Shown here: one piece after another, positions 8,637-19,106 of the stretch
How positions within the stretch are numbered: position 1 is the stretch's first letter
How the letters are laid out: the number at the start of each line of letters is the position of its first letter
Assembly: GCA_030693335.1 (NCBI GenBank)
Contig: JAUYAU010000001.1
Span: 139,796-203,795, forward strand
Direction: 5' to 3'
Origin: Sulfuricurvum sp.
Lineage (GTDB): Bacteria; Campylobacterota; Campylobacteria; Campylobacterales; Sulfurimonadaceae
DNA length: 64,000 bases
Notes under the pieces: model-generated
What the model saw: the letters and a program-made list of their open reading frames with translations, nothing else
Told to the model about the DNA's origin: nothing
The model's database searches: none
Program-made: the position numbers and the translations under genes

Positions 8637-9706
8637 AACAGCTCCTGCGGGTTTTGTAAGATGTGGTTGAGTTTTTCCAAAAACAGTCCTCCTGTGCGTC
8701 CATCGGTTGCCCGATGGTCACCGGCGAGGGTTGCCTGCATCACCTTGCGTACACACAGGGTGTCTTCTTGCGCCCATGGAGCGTCCATAATACGTCCAAG
8801 GCCTACGAGGGCTACTTGAGGAGGGTAGATAACCCCAAGCACACTCTCTACACCCAAATCACCGAGATTGGTGATGGTGATGGTTTGCTGTGTCATTTCG
8901 CTATTGCGCAGTTTTGTGCTACGGGTACGGGTGATCAGATCACCCAGTGCGTGCATGGTCTCGTCCAAACCCATTTCGTGGGCATTCATCAAAGCAGGAG
9001 TAATCAATCCTCCTTTGCGCAGGGCAATGGCAATGCCTGGATGGATCGATTCGCTGATACGGTGCTCATTATCTTCCCAAAAACCGTTTAACTGCGGAAC
9101 CTCTTTGAGCGCTTTAACCACGGCACGTATCAATAAGGCGGCAGGGAGAATGCGTTGCGTAATGGTACGATTTGCATTAAAGTTTTCGAGCCATGCAAGG
9201 GCTGGCGTCATGTTGATCGAGGTTGAGAGATAGTAGTGAGGAATTTGTGCGTTTGAACGGCTCATCGCTTTGGCAATGGCTTGGCGCATACCGTCTGAGG
9301 TTGCCAATTTCGGTGTTTGAACGGCTAGTTTTTCGACATTGGCCAGATTAATTTCTCCTGTTGCTGCAAGAGATGCGATGTCTACTCCCATCTCTTTTGC
9401 CTTTCGACGAGCCGCAGGAGAAGCTTTAATACGCTGTGGTTCTTCAGTTGTCTCTTGGGGAGGTTTTTCATCGGCAGTACGTATGTAGGCCAACGGTGTT
9501 CCGACGGTACATTCTGTCTCTTCTTTAATCAATATTTTTTCGATAATTCCCTCTTCAAAGACTTCGATTTCTATAACCCCTTTGCTCGTTTCAACTTCTG
9601 CGACAACTTGCCCTTTGGTGACGTGGTCACCCTCTTTGACCAGCCACTCCATGAGTACAGCTGATTCCATATCCGCACCCAGACTGGGCATTACAAAATT
9701 ACTCAT
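8633..9706 (-). CDS. pdhC: Pyruvate dehydrogenase E2, dihydrolipoamide acetyltransferase
   Basis: This E2 core of 357 residues transfers the acetyl group from lipoamide to CoA. A single lipoyl domain (1-75) carries the attachment Lys42 in [10 protein letters not shown]. The E1/E3-binding domain is at about 93-125 ([14 protein letters not shown]). The catalytic domain ends with the active-site motif GDHRATDGR. The protein is shorter than typical E2s because it has one lipoyl domain and short linkers. It overlaps E1beta upstream and the ACP downstream by 4 bases each, so the subunits are produced in a fixed order. The motif DHRATDG deviates slightly from the usual DHRVIDG but keeps the His and Asp. 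Confidence 0.92.
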   Translation of the reverse strand: MSNFVMPSLGADMESAVLMEWLVKEGDHVTKGQVVAEVETSKGVIEIEVFEEGIIEKILIKEETECTVGTPLAYIRTADEKPPQETTEEPQRIKASPAARRKAKEMGVDIASLAATGEINLANVEKLAVQTPKLATSDGMRQAIAKAMSRSNAQIPHYYLSTSINMTPALAWLENFNANRTITQRILPAALLIRAVVKALKEVPQLNGFWEDNEHRISESIHPGIAIALRKGGLITPALMNAHEMGLDETMHALGDLITRTRSTKLRNSEMTQQTITITNLGDLGVESVLGVIYPPQVALVGLGRIMDAPWAQEDTLCVRKVMQATLAGDHRATDGRTGGLFLEKLNHILQNPQELL

Positions 9707-10686
9707 TGTTTCTCCATTATTTTTTTAGCCATGGCTATTATTTTCTCTGCTTGCGGCAAAGCGGCTTGTTCGAGATGGGCGGCGTAGGGAATGGGGACTT
9801 CTACTGTGCAAACTCGTTGCATAGGCGCATCCAGCTCGTAAAATGCTTGCTCGTTGATACGAGCCATGATCTCAGCAGAGATACTTCCGGATTTCCACCC
9901 CTCATCGACGATAAGGACACGGTGTGTTTTGGCAACCGATTTCATGATCGTCTCATCGTCCAGCGGGCGCAGTGAACGCAAATCGATGACTTCAACGTCG
10001 ATTCCTTCTTTCATCAGGGCACTGGCCGCTTCAAGTGATTTAAAAAGAGAGATTCCATAGGTGAGTATCGTGAGGTCCTTGCCTGCTCTTTGTACCCGTG
10101 CCTTACCAATCATCAAAGGCTGAATTTGCGGGTCAAGCACCCCCTTGGTATTGTAAAGCATGGAGTTTTCAAAGATTAGCACCGGATCGGGATCACGCAG
10201 TGCCAGTCCCAGCATATTATAGGCATCTTGTATGGTAGCGGGGGTGAGCACTTTGAGACCCGGTATGTGAGCATACCACCCCTCCAGCGAGTGAGAATGT
10301 TGAGCGGCGAGCTGTTTTCCTCCTCCCGTGGCCATGCGAATCACCAGCGGAACATTAAACTGCCCTCCGGACATGTGCAGAAGCGTTGCCGCATTGTTCA
10401 TGATCTGATCGAGTGCCAGCAGGCTGAAATTCACCGTCATGATCTCCACGATAGGACGCATACCTCCCAATGCAGCACCGATACCCGCTCCTGTAAAGGC
10501 GGATTCGGATAAAGGGGTGTCAATGATACGCTGCGGACCAAATAACGCTAAAAATCCCATACTGACGGCATAACTTCCGCCATAGTGACCGACATCTTCC
10601 CCCATTAAAAAGACCCGTTCATCCTGTTCCATCGCCTCACGCAGAGCTTGTCGGACCGCTTCTCGATAGGTTATGATTGAGTTCAT
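9703..10686 (-). CDS. pdhB: Pyruvate dehydrogenase E1 beta subunit
   Basis: This 327-residue protein is the beta half of the thiamin-diphosphate-dependent E1 heterotetramer. Family landmarks are [33 protein letters not shown], the [16 protein letters not shown] segment and the [16 protein letters not shown] stretch. The length matches the family. It overlaps E1alpha and E2 by four bases on each side. PdhB fits better than acetoin or branched-chain E1beta given the alpha partner, but the substrate cannot be proved by reading. Confidence 0.92.
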   Translation of the reverse strand: MNSIITYREAVRQALREAMEQDERVFLMGEDVGHYGGSYAVSMGFLALFGPQRIIDTPLSESAFTGAGIGAALGGMRPIVEIMTVNFSLLALDQIMNNAATLLHMSGGQFNVPLVIRMATGGGKQLAAQHSHSLEGWYAHIPGLKVLTPATIQDAYNMLGLALRDPDPVLIFENSMLYNTKGVLDPQIQPLMIGKARVQRAGKDLTILTYGISLFKSLEAASALMKEGIDVEVIDLRSLRPLDDETIMKSVAKTHRVLIVDEGWKSGSISAEIMARINEQAFYELDAPMQRVCTVEVPIPYAAHLEQAALPQAEKIIAMAKKIMEKQ

Positions 10687-11639
10687 TGGACACCTTCTGC
10701 AGAATAGACATATTTTTCAAGATCATCGATGGATTCCAACGTGCCGTTTTCGGCAAAAGCCACCGCTTCATCGATAATAAGGGCTATCTCATTTTCATAT
10801 TTATCAATGTTGATCCCAGTCCATTGTTGGTGCAGTATAACAAGAGGATCTTTTTCTTTCCACACAGCTACTTCTGTTTTATCCCGATACAGTTCGGCAT
10901 CAAACATTGAGTGGGCACGAAAACGGTAGGTCAGGCATTCGATAAAAACGGGACCATTCCCATTTTTGATCTTTGCAACGGCTTCTTGTGCTGCTTGGGC
11001 CACGGTAATTATATCCATCCCGTCTACTTGACTTGAATCAATGCGATAGGATGCTGCTTTGAGAGAAATATTGGTTTCGGATTCGGTAAACTTCAATGCC
11101 GTTCCCATTGCGTAGAGGTTATTTTCGCAGATAAAAAGAATGGGCAGTTTCCACAAAGAAGCCAAATTGAGCGATTCATGAAACTCACCTTCGGCAACCG
11201 CTCCATCACCGAAGAAACAGACGGTAACACGATCGCGCTTCATCATCTGATCCGAGAGTGCCATCCCCACGGCCAGCGGTAAGCCGCCTGAGACAATGGC
11301 ACTTCCTCCGTAAAATCGTGTTTTGGCATCAAACAGATGCATCGAACCGCCGCGCCCTCGTGAACACCCTTGGACTTTTCCAAACATTTCAGCCATGATT
11401 TTATTTGGAGGGACACCTCGTGCGAGGGCTTGACCATGCTCACGATAGGTGGCAAAAATAGCATCATCAGAAGTCAAAGCATTCATGACACCTACGGCAA
11501 CCGCTTCTTCTCCGATATACAGATGCAAAAAGCCCCGTATTTTTTCTTTGCTGTACATCTCCACGCATTTTTCTTCAAATCGGCGTATCAACAGCATCTG
11601 TCTGTAAAATTTATTTGCTAAGTCCAGATTCATATCCAT
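10683..11639 (-). CDS. pdhA: Pyruvate dehydrogenase E1 alpha subunit
   Basis: This 318-residue subunit binds thiamin diphosphate. The cofactor motif begins [10 protein letters not shown] and ends with CENN about 28 residues on. The mobile loop [21 protein letters not shown] resembles the phosphorylation-loop region of pyruvate dehydrogenases rather than acetoin or branched-chain enzymes. It makes the hydroxyethyl intermediate from pyruvate and reductively acetylates E2. Its ATG lies 12 bases after the acetyl-CoA synthetase stop. Many autotrophic Campylobacterota use pyruvate:ferredoxin oxidoreductase, so a lipoate-dependent complex is a notable addition. Confidence 0.92.
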   Translation of the reverse strand: MDMNLDLANKFYRQMLLIRRFEEKCVEMYSKEKIRGFLHLYIGEEAVAVGVMNALTSDDAIFATYREHGQALARGVPPNKIMAEMFGKVQGCSRGRGGSMHLFDAKTRFYGGSAIVSGGLPLAVGMALSDQMMKRDRVTVCFFGDGAVAEGEFHESLNLASLWKLPILFICENNLYAMGTALKFTESETNISLKAASYRIDSSQVDGMDIITVAQAAQEAVAKIKNGNGPVFIECLTYRFRAHSMFDAELYRDKTEVAVWKEKDPLVILHQQWTGINIDKYENEIALIIDEAVAFAENGTLESIDDLEKYVYSAEGVQ

Positions 11640-11651
11640 ATCGACCTCCTG

Positions 11652-13403
11652 CTAATCTTCCAAGGTGGAAATGTCGCCCTCAGGCAATCCCATCTCTCGT
11701 GCTTTGAGCAAACGACGCATGATCTTCCCGCTTCTCGTTTTTGGCAGATTTTGGGTAAATTCTATCTCTTTGGGCGCTACTGCGGCTCCCAGTCTTTTAC
11801 GCCCAAAACCGATCAGCTCACGCCGCAGCTCTTCGGTGGGTTCGTATCCCATTTTTAGTGAAACAAAGGCTTTGACCAGCTGGCCTATCAACTCATCGGG
11901 TTTCCCAATAACACCTGCTTCTGCTACGGATGGATGTTCCATCAGTGCACTCTCCACTTCGAATGGTCCTACCATATGACCCGAGGTCTTGATGATGTCA
12001 TCTGAGCGTCCAACGAACCAATAGTAGCCATCCTCATCTTTGTAGGCCAAATCACCTGACAGGTACCAACCCCCGACAAAACTTTTGGCATATTTTTCAT
12101 CATTATGCAAATAGGCACGAAACATCGATGGCCAGCCTGGTTTTAGGGCGAGTTCTCCTTCTTTTCCTGCCTCAGTGATCTCTGTTGCGGTACCATCTTC
12201 ACTGATATGAACGATTCCCGCTTCGATTCCCGGAAGAGGGCGCCCCATAGAACCTGGTCGTATGGTTTGGGAGAGATAATTGGCAATCATCATTGCCCCG
12301 GTTTCCGTTTGCCACCAGTTGTCGTGAATCGGCATATTTAGTTTTTCGACTCCCCAAACGACGGCTTCAGGATTGAGTGGCTCGCCGACGCTTTGGATCA
12401 GGCGCAAATGGGATAAATCGTATTCTTTTGTCGGTTCGCAATCGATTCGCATGAGTCGACGTATAGCAGTAGGAGCGGTATACCACACACTGACTTTTTC
12501 ATTTTGAAGGATACGGTACCAGCGAAGGGCATCAAACTCTGATTCGTCGACCACATTGGTCACGCCATGAAGCCATGGAGTGATGATCCCATATGATGTT
12601 CCCGTCACCCATCCGGGATCGGCGGTGCACCAATAGATATCCTCAGGATGCAAATCCAGGACATAGCGACCGCTTGACCAATGGTTATACATCGCTTTGT
12701 GAACGTGCACAACCCCTTTTGGCATTCCGGTTGTACCGCTGGTAAAATGCAATATCGACATATCTTCCAAATCGGTTGGCAAAATCTCATAGATGTCGGA
12801 AGCATTGTCCATAAGGCGTTTGAGAGAACGGATTTGATGATTCTCATCGTCTATGGCATCGATCAAAAAGACGGTTTGAAGTTGCGGTAATTGTTCTAAT
12901 ATTGGGCGCACTTTTTTATCAAAAAGAGCTTGTGTTGTGATGAGTGCTTTGGCATCACCGCGTACTAATCGCTGTAAAATCGGTTCAGGTCCAAATTGAG
13001 AAAAGAGGGGGCATAAAACGCTGCGATTTTTTAAAATACCCAAGGCGCTAATGTACAGCTCTGGGAGGCGTGTAGAGAGGGTGAAAATACGATCACCTTT
13101 GCCAAATCCCAGAGATGCGAGTACATTGGCAAACTTAGCGGTCTGCTTTTTCATATCGATAAAGGTAAAGCTTTTCCTCTCTCCATTTTCGCCCAACCAT
13201 AGTAAAGCGGTTTTAGCGCCAAGGGAGCCATTGGCGTGTCGATCTATCGCTTCGTGGGCAATGTTGAAACCGCCGCAAGGCAATCCATCAAATTGCTCAG
13301 CCACCTTTTCCCACTCAAAGGTTGTCTGCTCTTTGGAATAATCAATCAAATTCGGCTGTATCCCAAATGCAGTTAGGTTTTTTTCTATCCAATTTTTTTT
13401 CAT
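11652..13403 (-). CDS. acsA: AMP-forming acetyl-CoA synthetase (acetate-CoA ligase)
   Basis: This adenylate-forming enzyme of 583 residues should activate acetate, or a similar short acid, to its CoA ester. Visible motifs are [16 protein letters not shown] (P-loop), the [14 protein letters not shown] segment, [28 protein letters not shown], and the C-terminal catalytic [13 protein letters not shown] with its Lys. The length and N-terminus fit the Bacillus AcsA type rather than the longer ~650-residue enterobacterial Acs. As first gene of the dehydrogenase operon it gives a second route to acetyl-CoA. Acyl specificity is inferred. Confidence 0.88.
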   Translation of the reverse strand: MKKNWIEKNLTAFGIQPNLIDYSKEQTTFEWEKVAEQFDGLPCGGFNIAHEAIDRHANGSLGAKTALLWLGENGERKSFTFIDMKKQTAKFANVLASLGFGKGDRIFTLSTRLPELYISALGILKNRSVLCPLFSQFGPEPILQRLVRGDAKALITTQALFDKKVRPILEQLPQLQTVFLIDAIDDENHQIRSLKRLMDNASDIYEILPTDLEDMSILHFTSGTTGMPKGVVHVHKAMYNHWSSGRYVLDLHPEDIYWCTADPGWVTGTSYGIITPWLHGVTNVVDESEFDALRWYRILQNEKVSVWYTAPTAIRRLMRIDCEPTKEYDLSHLRLIQSVGEPLNPEAVVWGVEKLNMPIHDNWWQTETGAMMIANYLSQTIRPGSMGRPLPGIEAGIVHISEDGTATEITEAGKEGELALKPGWPSMFRAYLHNDEKYAKSFVGGWYLSGDLAYKDEDGYYWFVGRSDDIIKTSGHMVGPFEVESALMEHPSVAEAGVIGKPDELIGQLVKAFVSLKMGYEPTEELRRELIGFGRKRLGAAVAPKEIEFTQNLPKTRSGKIMRRLLKAREMGLPEGDISTLED

Positions 13404-13518
13404 ATTACGTAATCCTTATATAAAACTTCGTTCTTTAAGGTACAATCAAACATAATTTATCACATAAAGAGTATATTCTAAATTACTTATAAAAAAATGA
13501 GATACGAGAGATGAGGTT

Positions 13519-14298
13519 ATGATTATCACCAATACGTGGCGTTTGATTGATAGCGGTAGCGAAACTGCCCAGAGCAACATGGCAATCGATGAAGCGCTTT
13601 TGAACTGCTATAAAGAAGGCGACATGCCAATTATGAGACTTTATGGTTGGGAAGATTCGCTGAGTTTTGGCCGTTTTTCGACTCTCTCAAAGAGTCTTAA
13701 TACGCATAAAGTTCAATCCGAGAATATTCCATGCGTACGAAGAATGAGCGGCGGAGGGATTTTGCTCCACGGCGGTGATCTCTCCTATACCCTGATCATT
13801 CCTCGTGATTGGCTGAAGGGGACAGGAGTCAAGGAGAGTTATCATTATTTGTGCGGATTTCTCATCTCATTGTATAAAAAAATGGGTTATGAAGCGCATT
13901 TTGCACGTGATCTCAAACTGGATGAAATACCCTCTGAGATCTGTCTTGCAGGACTCGAAGCATACGATATTGTGATTAAGGGAAAAAAAATAGGTGGAAA
14001 TGCTCAACGCTATACCCGTCATACGTTATTTCAGCACGGAAGTATCCCTATGCGTATCAATGAAGTGTTTTTTAATGAGCTTTTTTCAGGGGATGCTGGA
14101 TTAGACAAAATGGCAACACTACAGCAGCTTGGAACGCCAATATTGTACGAGGATCTTTCACTGTTAGTGCAAGAAGCATTTCGTGAAACATTTGAGGTAA
14201 AGCTCGTGCCTGATACGTTAAGCGAATCTGAACAGCGACATGCCAAGCAACTGCAAGCAGAGAAATATTCTCAGGAAAGGTGGAATCTGCATGGATAA
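13519..14298 (+). CDS. LipM-like octanoyltransferase / lipoate-protein ligase family
   Basis: This 259-residue protein belongs to the BPL/LplA/LipB superfamily. It has VRRMSGGGILLHGGDLSY (acyl-pocket motif), KGKKIGGNAQ with the conserved Lys, and FQHGSI. A Cys at residue 142, just before AYDIVIKGKKIGG, aligns by eye with the catalytic Cys of Bacillus LipM. That suggests octanoyl transfer from ACP rather than ATP-dependent lipoate salvage; LplA-type ligation remains possible. It starts a three-gene unit with lipoyl synthase and E3, divergent from the dehydrogenase operon. A TTG or ATG farther upstream is not needed because GAGG precedes this ATG. Confidence 0.82.
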   Translation: MIITNTWRLIDSGSETAQSNMAIDEALLNCYKEGDMPIMRLYGWEDSLSFGRFSTLSKSLNTHKVQSENIPCVRRMSGGGILLHGGDLSYTLIIPRDWLKGTGVKESYHYLCGFLISLYKKMGYEAHFARDLKLDEIPSEICLAGLEAYDIVIKGKKIGGNAQRYTRHTLFQHGSIPMRINEVFFNELFSGDAGLDKMATLQQLGTPILYEDLSLLVQEAFRETFEVKLVPDTLSESEQRHAKQLQAEKYSQERWNLHG

Positions 14299-15160
14299 GA
14301 TTCAAATTCCCAAACCGCAATGGCTTCGTAAAAAGATCCTTCTAAGCCAGCAGCAACCAATGGAAGTTTTATTGGCCCAAAACCGTGTCCATACGATCTG
14401 CGAAGAGGCGATGTGTCCCAATAGAGGTGAGTGTTTCTCTCAAAACGTAGCAACCTTTATGATTTTAGGAACGATATGTACGAGAGGATGTACTTTTTGT
14501 GCCGTCAGCAGAGGTGTACCTCTGAGCGTAAATCCTCATGAGGCTATTAATATCGCCAATACCGTTAAACATCTCGGATTGCGTCATGTGGTCATCACAA
14601 GCTCTACTCGTGATGACCTGGATGATGGCGGGGCAGAACACTTTTGCAATATCGTTGATGCGATCAAAACAATGGACAGCTCGATAACGGTAGAGCTGCT
14701 GATACCGGATATGCAGGAAAATCTTTTGGCACTTGAGGCAGTAGCGCATAGCGGTGCAGAAATCATAGGGCACAATCTCGAAACGGTGCCGAGGCTGTAT
14801 CATGTACGCAACGGTTCCCACTATGAACGATCACTGCGAGTATTGGATAAGCTCAATACATTTAATCCGGATATTAAAACCAAAAGCGGCATCATGTTGG
14901 GGTTTGGCGAGTATGATGATGAAGTACTCAGTCTCATGCAGGATTTATTGGACGTGAACTGTAAATATCTGAGTATCGGGCAGTATCTTGCCCCTTCACC
15001 AAAATACGAAAGAGTGGTAGAATATGTGGAACCAAAGCGGTTTGAGTATCTCCGTAACTACGGGGTGCAAATGGGATTTAAGTACATAAAAAGCTCGCCC
15101 TATACCCGCAGCAGTTATATGGCGCATGAATATTTGGAGGCAAACAATGAAACAGTATGA
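14291..15160 (+). CDS. lipA: Lipoyl synthase
   Basis: This radical-SAM enzyme of 289 residues inserts two sulfurs into protein-bound octanoate. Both iron-sulfur cluster motifs are intact. CX4CX5C is in ICEEAMCPNRGECF (auxiliary cluster) and the radical-SAM CX3CX2C is in ICTRGCTFC. The C-terminal conserved Ser motif RSSYMA is present. The ATG at 14291 lies inside the end of the upstream transferase gene (8-base overlap); an upstream in-frame codon is not preferred because family members begin close to KPQWLRKK. Together with its neighbours it supplies lipoate to the E2 encoded on the other strand. Confidence 0.95.
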   Translation: MDKIQIPKPQWLRKKILLSQQQPMEVLLAQNRVHTICEEAMCPNRGECFSQNVATFMILGTICTRGCTFCAVSRGVPLSVNPHEAINIANTVKHLGLRHVVITSSTRDDLDDGGAEHFCNIVDAIKTMDSSITVELLIPDMQENLLALEAVAHSGAEIIGHNLETVPRLYHVRNGSHYERSLRVLDKLNTFNPDIKTKSGIMLGFGEYDDEVLSLMQDLLDVNCKYLSIGQYLAPSPKYERVVEYVEPKRFEYLRNYGVQMGFKYIKSSPYTRSSYMAHEYLEANNETV

Positions 15161-16493
15161 TGCAGTGGTCATAGGAGCAGGTCCTGGGGGATATGAATCA
15201 GCAATCGAACTTGGGCGTGCAGGACTAAAAACACTTTTGATTGACAAGAACAAAGAACGCATCGGAGGGACCTGTCTCAATGAAGGTTGTATTTCAACAA
15301 AAAACTACCTGCAAAGTGCCGGATACGTTTCAAAATCCGACTATTTTAGAGCATGCGGAGTGGAAGTAGAAATAAACGGTTTGAACTTGGAGCGCTTGAG
15401 AGAAAAAACCGTCTCATTAAAAAATGAACTTCGATCAGGTGTTGTATGGCTGCTGGAAAATGCCAAGGTGGAGACATTGTATGGGACAGCGTCCTTCATC
15501 GATGGACATACCGTTGACGTCTCAGGGGAGAAAATTAGTTTTGAAAAATGCATCATCGCAACGGGGGCGAAGAGCAGAGAAGTTCCGATACTGCCATTGG
15601 ACGCAAATCGGATTCTGTCCAGCCGCGAGATCTTTGAGCTGAAAACTCTGCCAAAATCGATGGCCATCATAGGAGGAGGTCCCATCGGGTGCGAGTTCGC
15701 GACGTTTTTTGGGACTTTGGGAGTGGAGGTAACGATCATAGCACGAGGGACACAACTGCTCTCTAGTGAAGATGAAGAGGTTTCCAAGGCATTGTTAAGG
15801 GCATTTAAAAAATCCAACATTCGCGTATTGACTTCGGCAACGGTTGAGAATGCAGAGGTGCAAAAAGAGGGGGTAAGTCTGCAGGTGCAGGGAGAGAGCG
15901 AAGAGCGTATCGTCTGCGAAATTGTACTGTGCGCCATCGGGAGAGATCCATACACCCAGGGGTTGAATCTAAAAAATGCAGGGGTAGAACAAACTACCAA
16001 AGGTTTTATCGAGGTTGATGGTTCATTTCAGACCTCGCAAAAACACATTTACGCACTGGGAGATTGCATCAACACCCCTGCATTTGCCCATACCGCTTAT
16101 GTCGAAGCCCGTATCGCCGCGCATAATCTAATCAATGGCACATCGCATACCAATACCCACATTAACCCCTCTACCATCTTTACCGATCCGCAAATAGCCA
16201 GCTGCGGATTGAGTGAAAAAGAGGCCAAAGCGCAGGGCATTGCCATCGAGGTTAAAAAAGCCTTTTTCAAAGCCAACGCAAAAGCCAAAATCAACGGAGA
16301 TGATGCGGGATTTGTGAAAATGATCGTTTCATCACAGAGTGATATAATATTGGGAGCATCGATCATCGGGACTGAAGCCACAGAGGTCATCCATGAATTG
16401 GTCATCGCGGTTGAGAAAAAAATGACAGCCCGTGAGCTAACCTCTATGATTCACGTTCATCCCAGCGTATCTGAGATTATACGCTATTTATAA
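15147..16493 (+). CDS. lpdA: Dihydrolipoamide dehydrogenase (E3)
   Basis: This FAD disulfide oxidoreductase of 448 residues reoxidises dihydrolipoamide with NAD. It shows the N-terminal FAD fold (VVIGAGPGGYES), the redox-active pair GGTCLNEGCIS, a second dinucleotide fold (AIIGGGPIGCEF), the ALGD FAD motif and the C-terminal HVHPSVSE with the catalytic His-Glu. The ATG at 15147 follows a strong TTGGAGG and lies within the last codons of lipA (14-base overlap). It has no fused lipoyl domain. It completes the E1-E2-E3 set split between two divergent operons. Confidence 0.94.
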   Translation: MKQYDAVVIGAGPGGYESAIELGRAGLKTLLIDKNKERIGGTCLNEGCISTKNYLQSAGYVSKSDYFRACGVEVEINGLNLERLREKTVSLKNELRSGVVWLLENAKVETLYGTASFIDGHTVDVSGEKISFEKCIIATGAKSREVPILPLDANRILSSREIFELKTLPKSMAIIGGGPIGCEFATFFGTLGVEVTIIARGTQLLSSEDEEVSKALLRAFKKSNIRVLTSATVENAEVQKEGVSLQVQGESEERIVCEIVLCAIGRDPYTQGLNLKNAGVEQTTKGFIEVDGSFQTSQKHIYALGDCINTPAFAHTAYVEARIAAHNLINGTSHTNTHINPSTIFTDPQIASCGLSEKEAKAQGIAIEVKKAFFKANAKAKINGDDAGFVKMIVSSQSDIILGASIIGTEATEVIHELVIAVEKKMTARELTSMIHVHPSVSEIIRYL

Positions 16494-16554
16494 AATACGG
16501 CTTCGTAAGAGTGGAGAATCAATTTAAAAATTTCAATACATTTTAATGCCGAAC

Positions 16555-17766
16555 TTATAGCCTATTTTTATCAATTTGAATATGGCTCAATTCTAACGCC
16601 TTGCTTATAAGGGTGATATCAATTTTATCAAAGTTATTGATCATAAGCTGTTTTAAATATTCACGTTCAGAATGCACTGCCTTTTGAAAACTTTCTAAGA
16701 ATTTCCCTTTTTTCTCGATAACAAGGTCGGTGATATCTTTGTCCATTTTAACCCCTTTCATCACCATCTTCATATCTGTTTCGAACAGAGAATCGAGCAT
16801 CGAAAACATCCCCGCAATATAGGCCTTATCTTTTTCTGCGGGTTTTGCATCCGCTTCCATTCTTTCAGCCCTTTTTATTGCGATATCCATTATGGCTTCT
16901 GAACTTGGATTGTTGGAAAGCTCAGAGTGCAGGAAGAGAAGAAGCCATCGTAACAGTTTATCTCTTCCAAGAAGGGTAATAATCTGAGTGATTGATTCGA
17001 TTCTAGTATCAAATTTCACTTCGTTATTGATAAATTTAACGAGTTTGTAGGAAAGGTCTGCCTTTTGTTTGATAAAAGATTCTATCTCAACGGTGTGTCC
17101 ATCATCTTTGATAAGTTTGATTAAATTTAAAAGCACAAGCTTTGTAGCATCTTTATATCGATCAATTTCTACGACCTCAGGTTTATGAAGATAGTATCCT
17201 TGAAAAAGATCAAATCCCATTCTGACATAGAGTTTGTATTCTTCTTCCGTTTCAATCTTTTCAGCGAGTACTTTGATCCCAAGTTGTTTGATTTTGCGCA
17301 TCACATTTTTTAGATTTTCTTCCTCTGCAACCATTACATCCATTTTTATATAGTGGACATATTTCAGTATCGGAGTAAATTTTTGGATCATTTCTGTACT
17401 GCAATCAAAGTCATCGATGGCGATTTGGAATCCTCTTTTGTAGTATTGTTTGATTTTTCCAATCACTTTATCATTGAGATCCGTTGTTTCTAAAATTTCC
17501 AAAACAAATCTGTTTTTATCCAATAAATCGACAATCCCGGAAGTAAGTGCATGACAATCCAGATTGATAAAAGCAATAGCTTTTTCTCCTAGAAGTTCAT
17601 TGGTACTGATATTGGTAAGGGTGTTTAAAATAACGTGGGAAGTTGCTTGTAAGTTGCTAGGAAATTCTTTTATCCCAAGTTTATGGTCTCTAAAAAGAAG
17701 TTCATAGGCGATTACTTCCCCTTTTTGGTTAAATATTTTTTGTTTTGCTAAATAAACATTATTCAT
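16555..17766 (-). CDS. EAL-HDOD (YuxH-type) signalling protein
   Basis: This 403-residue cytosolic protein couples an N-terminal EAL-like domain (about 1-200) to a HDOD domain (about 205-400). Traces of the EAL fold are YELLFRDHK, FVLEILETTD, IAIDDFDCST and QGYYLHKPE. The EAL tripeptide itself is replaced by ELL and only one Asp pair remains, so catalysis is doubtful and cyclic-di-GMP binding is more likely. HDOD domains resemble HD phosphohydrolases but often act as protein-interaction modules. It stands alone, convergent with lpdA. The product family is clear; the role is not. Confidence 0.85.
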   Translation of the reverse strand: MNNVYLAKQKIFNQKGEVIAYELLFRDHKLGIKEFPSNLQATSHVILNTLTNISTNELLGEKAIAFINLDCHALTSGIVDLLDKNRFVLEILETTDLNDKVIGKIKQYYKRGFQIAIDDFDCSTEMIQKFTPILKYVHYIKMDVMVAEEENLKNVMRKIKQLGIKVLAEKIETEEEYKLYVRMGFDLFQGYYLHKPEVVEIDRYKDATKLVLLNLIKLIKDDGHTVEIESFIKQKADLSYKLVKFINNEVKFDTRIESITQIITLLGRDKLLRWLLLFLHSELSNNPSSEAIMDIAIKRAERMEADAKPAEKDKAYIAGMFSMLDSLFETDMKMVMKGVKMDKDITDLVIEKKGKFLESFQKAVHSEREYLKQLMINNFDKIDITLISKALELSHIQIDKNRL

Positions 17767-17864
17767 TTATAACCAACTCGTTTATTACTTGTTATTTTAT
17801 TTTATTTTATTATTATAGCAATAATTGTTAGTCATTTTGCTAAACAACATGAAAGGCACGGTAT

Positions 17865-19097
17865 TTAAGATTTTGCCGCCTGTTCTCTCAGTTTATCTTT
17901 CTTGCTTTTACCTTTTCCTTTTACAGGCTCGGGCCCTTTGACTTTTAGGGGAGCACTGCCTGTCAGTTCAAATCCCTCTATCTGTTCTCTGAGCAATTTT
18001 ATCTGTGAACGTTTTTCGATGAGTTTAAAATGGTCAAAATCTTCGTGATCGATAAAAGAGATGGCAACGCCTGATTTCCCCGCTCTTCCCGTACGACCTA
18101 TGCGATGGATATAATCCGCAGGGGATCGTGGCAGATCAAAGTTTATGACGCAGGTGATGTTGTCGATGTCCAAACCGCGTGCGGCGATATCGGTAGCGAA
18201 AAGGATACGGATTTTTTTGGCTTTGAAGGCATCGAGGGTATAGTTGCGATCCTCTTGAACCAAATCCCCGTGAAATGATTCGGCTGAAAAACCGTATTTT
18301 TTGAACTTTGCGGCGATGTTATCGGTGGCACGTTTGTTGGCCATAAAGACGAGCACTTGCTCCCATTTCTCAGACTCGAGTAAATGACGCAGCAGGGGTC
18401 CTCGATTGGCGTGATTGACCTCTATGACGCGCTGATGGATAGTCTGAACGGTTGGCTCATCCGATTCGATTGTCACTTGGGTAGGGTTTTGGGTGATACG
18501 TGAGGCAATCATCTGCATCTTTGGCGGGTAGGTTGCGGAGAACAAGAGATTTTGACGTTTGGCAGGAATCTCTTTTAAAATCAGTTCGAGTTCTTCGGCA
18601 AATCCCAGATCGAGCATCTTGTCCGCTTCATCCAAAACAAAAAACTCCAGATGCGACAAATTCATCTGTTTTTTATTCAACACATCGATAAGTCTTCCTG
18701 AAGTGGCTATGACAACATCGCACCCTTTTTGGATTGCAAAGAGCTGATCGCCGATGCTCTCTCCACCGATGATGCTCACGACTTTTGGCTTTTTCGGTAA
18801 AAATGCCCCCATCGTTTCAAACGTTTGGGCGACTTGGAGGGTTAACTCACGAGTAGGGGTGAGGACGAGCGTCTTTATTTTAGCCTTTCCCTCACCCACA
18901 TTTTTCGACCAAAGTTCTAAAATCGGCAATACGAAACTCGCACTTTTACCGCTTCCCGTCTGTGCCCTTGCTAGTACATCATGATGGGCGAGTACGAGGG
19001 GGATTACCTCATGTTGTATAGGAGTAGGCTCTTTGTAGCCGCTTTTATCAAGTGCGTTGATTATGGGTGTTGAGAGACCGAGTGCTGTAAATGACAT
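17865..19097 (-). CDS. rhlE: DEAD-box RNA helicase, RhlE-like
   Basis: This 410-residue ATP-dependent RNA helicase has all core motifs: the Q-motif (PTPIQHEVIP), Walker A AQTGSGKS, PTRELT, GG, DEAD (VLDEADKMLDLGF), SAT, ATDIAARGLDI and HRIGRTGRAG. A basic, lysine-rich tail follows (KGKGKSKKDK), typical of RhlE proteins acting in ribosome assembly or mRNA turnover. The length is within the family range. It lies 9 bases after the HepT gene, so it may be co-transcribed with the HepT/MntA pair, which is unusual but could be chance. Confidence 0.93.
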   Translation of the reverse strand: MSFTALGLSTPIINALDKSGYKEPTPIQHEVIPLVLAHHDVLARAQTGSGKSASFVLPILELWSKNVGEGKAKIKTLVLTPTRELTLQVAQTFETMGAFLPKKPKVVSIIGGESIGDQLFAIQKGCDVVIATSGRLIDVLNKKQMNLSHLEFFVLDEADKMLDLGFAEELELILKEIPAKRQNLLFSATYPPKMQMIASRITQNPTQVTIESDEPTVQTIHQRVIEVNHANRGPLLRHLLESEKWEQVLVFMANKRATDNIAAKFKKYGFSAESFHGDLVQEDRNYTLDAFKAKKIRILFATDIAARGLDIDNITCVINFDLPRSPADYIHRIGRTGRAGKSGVAISFIDHEDFDHFKLIEKRSQIKLLREQIEGFELTGSAPLKVKGPEPVKGKGKSKKDKLREQAAKS

Positions 19098-19106
19098 TAT
19101 GATGGG

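Noticed and set aside
17960-18000. A GTTCAAATCC string reminiscent of a tRNA T-loop
   Set aside because: It lies inside the helicase coding region and no acceptor stem or anticodon arm can be drawn around it.
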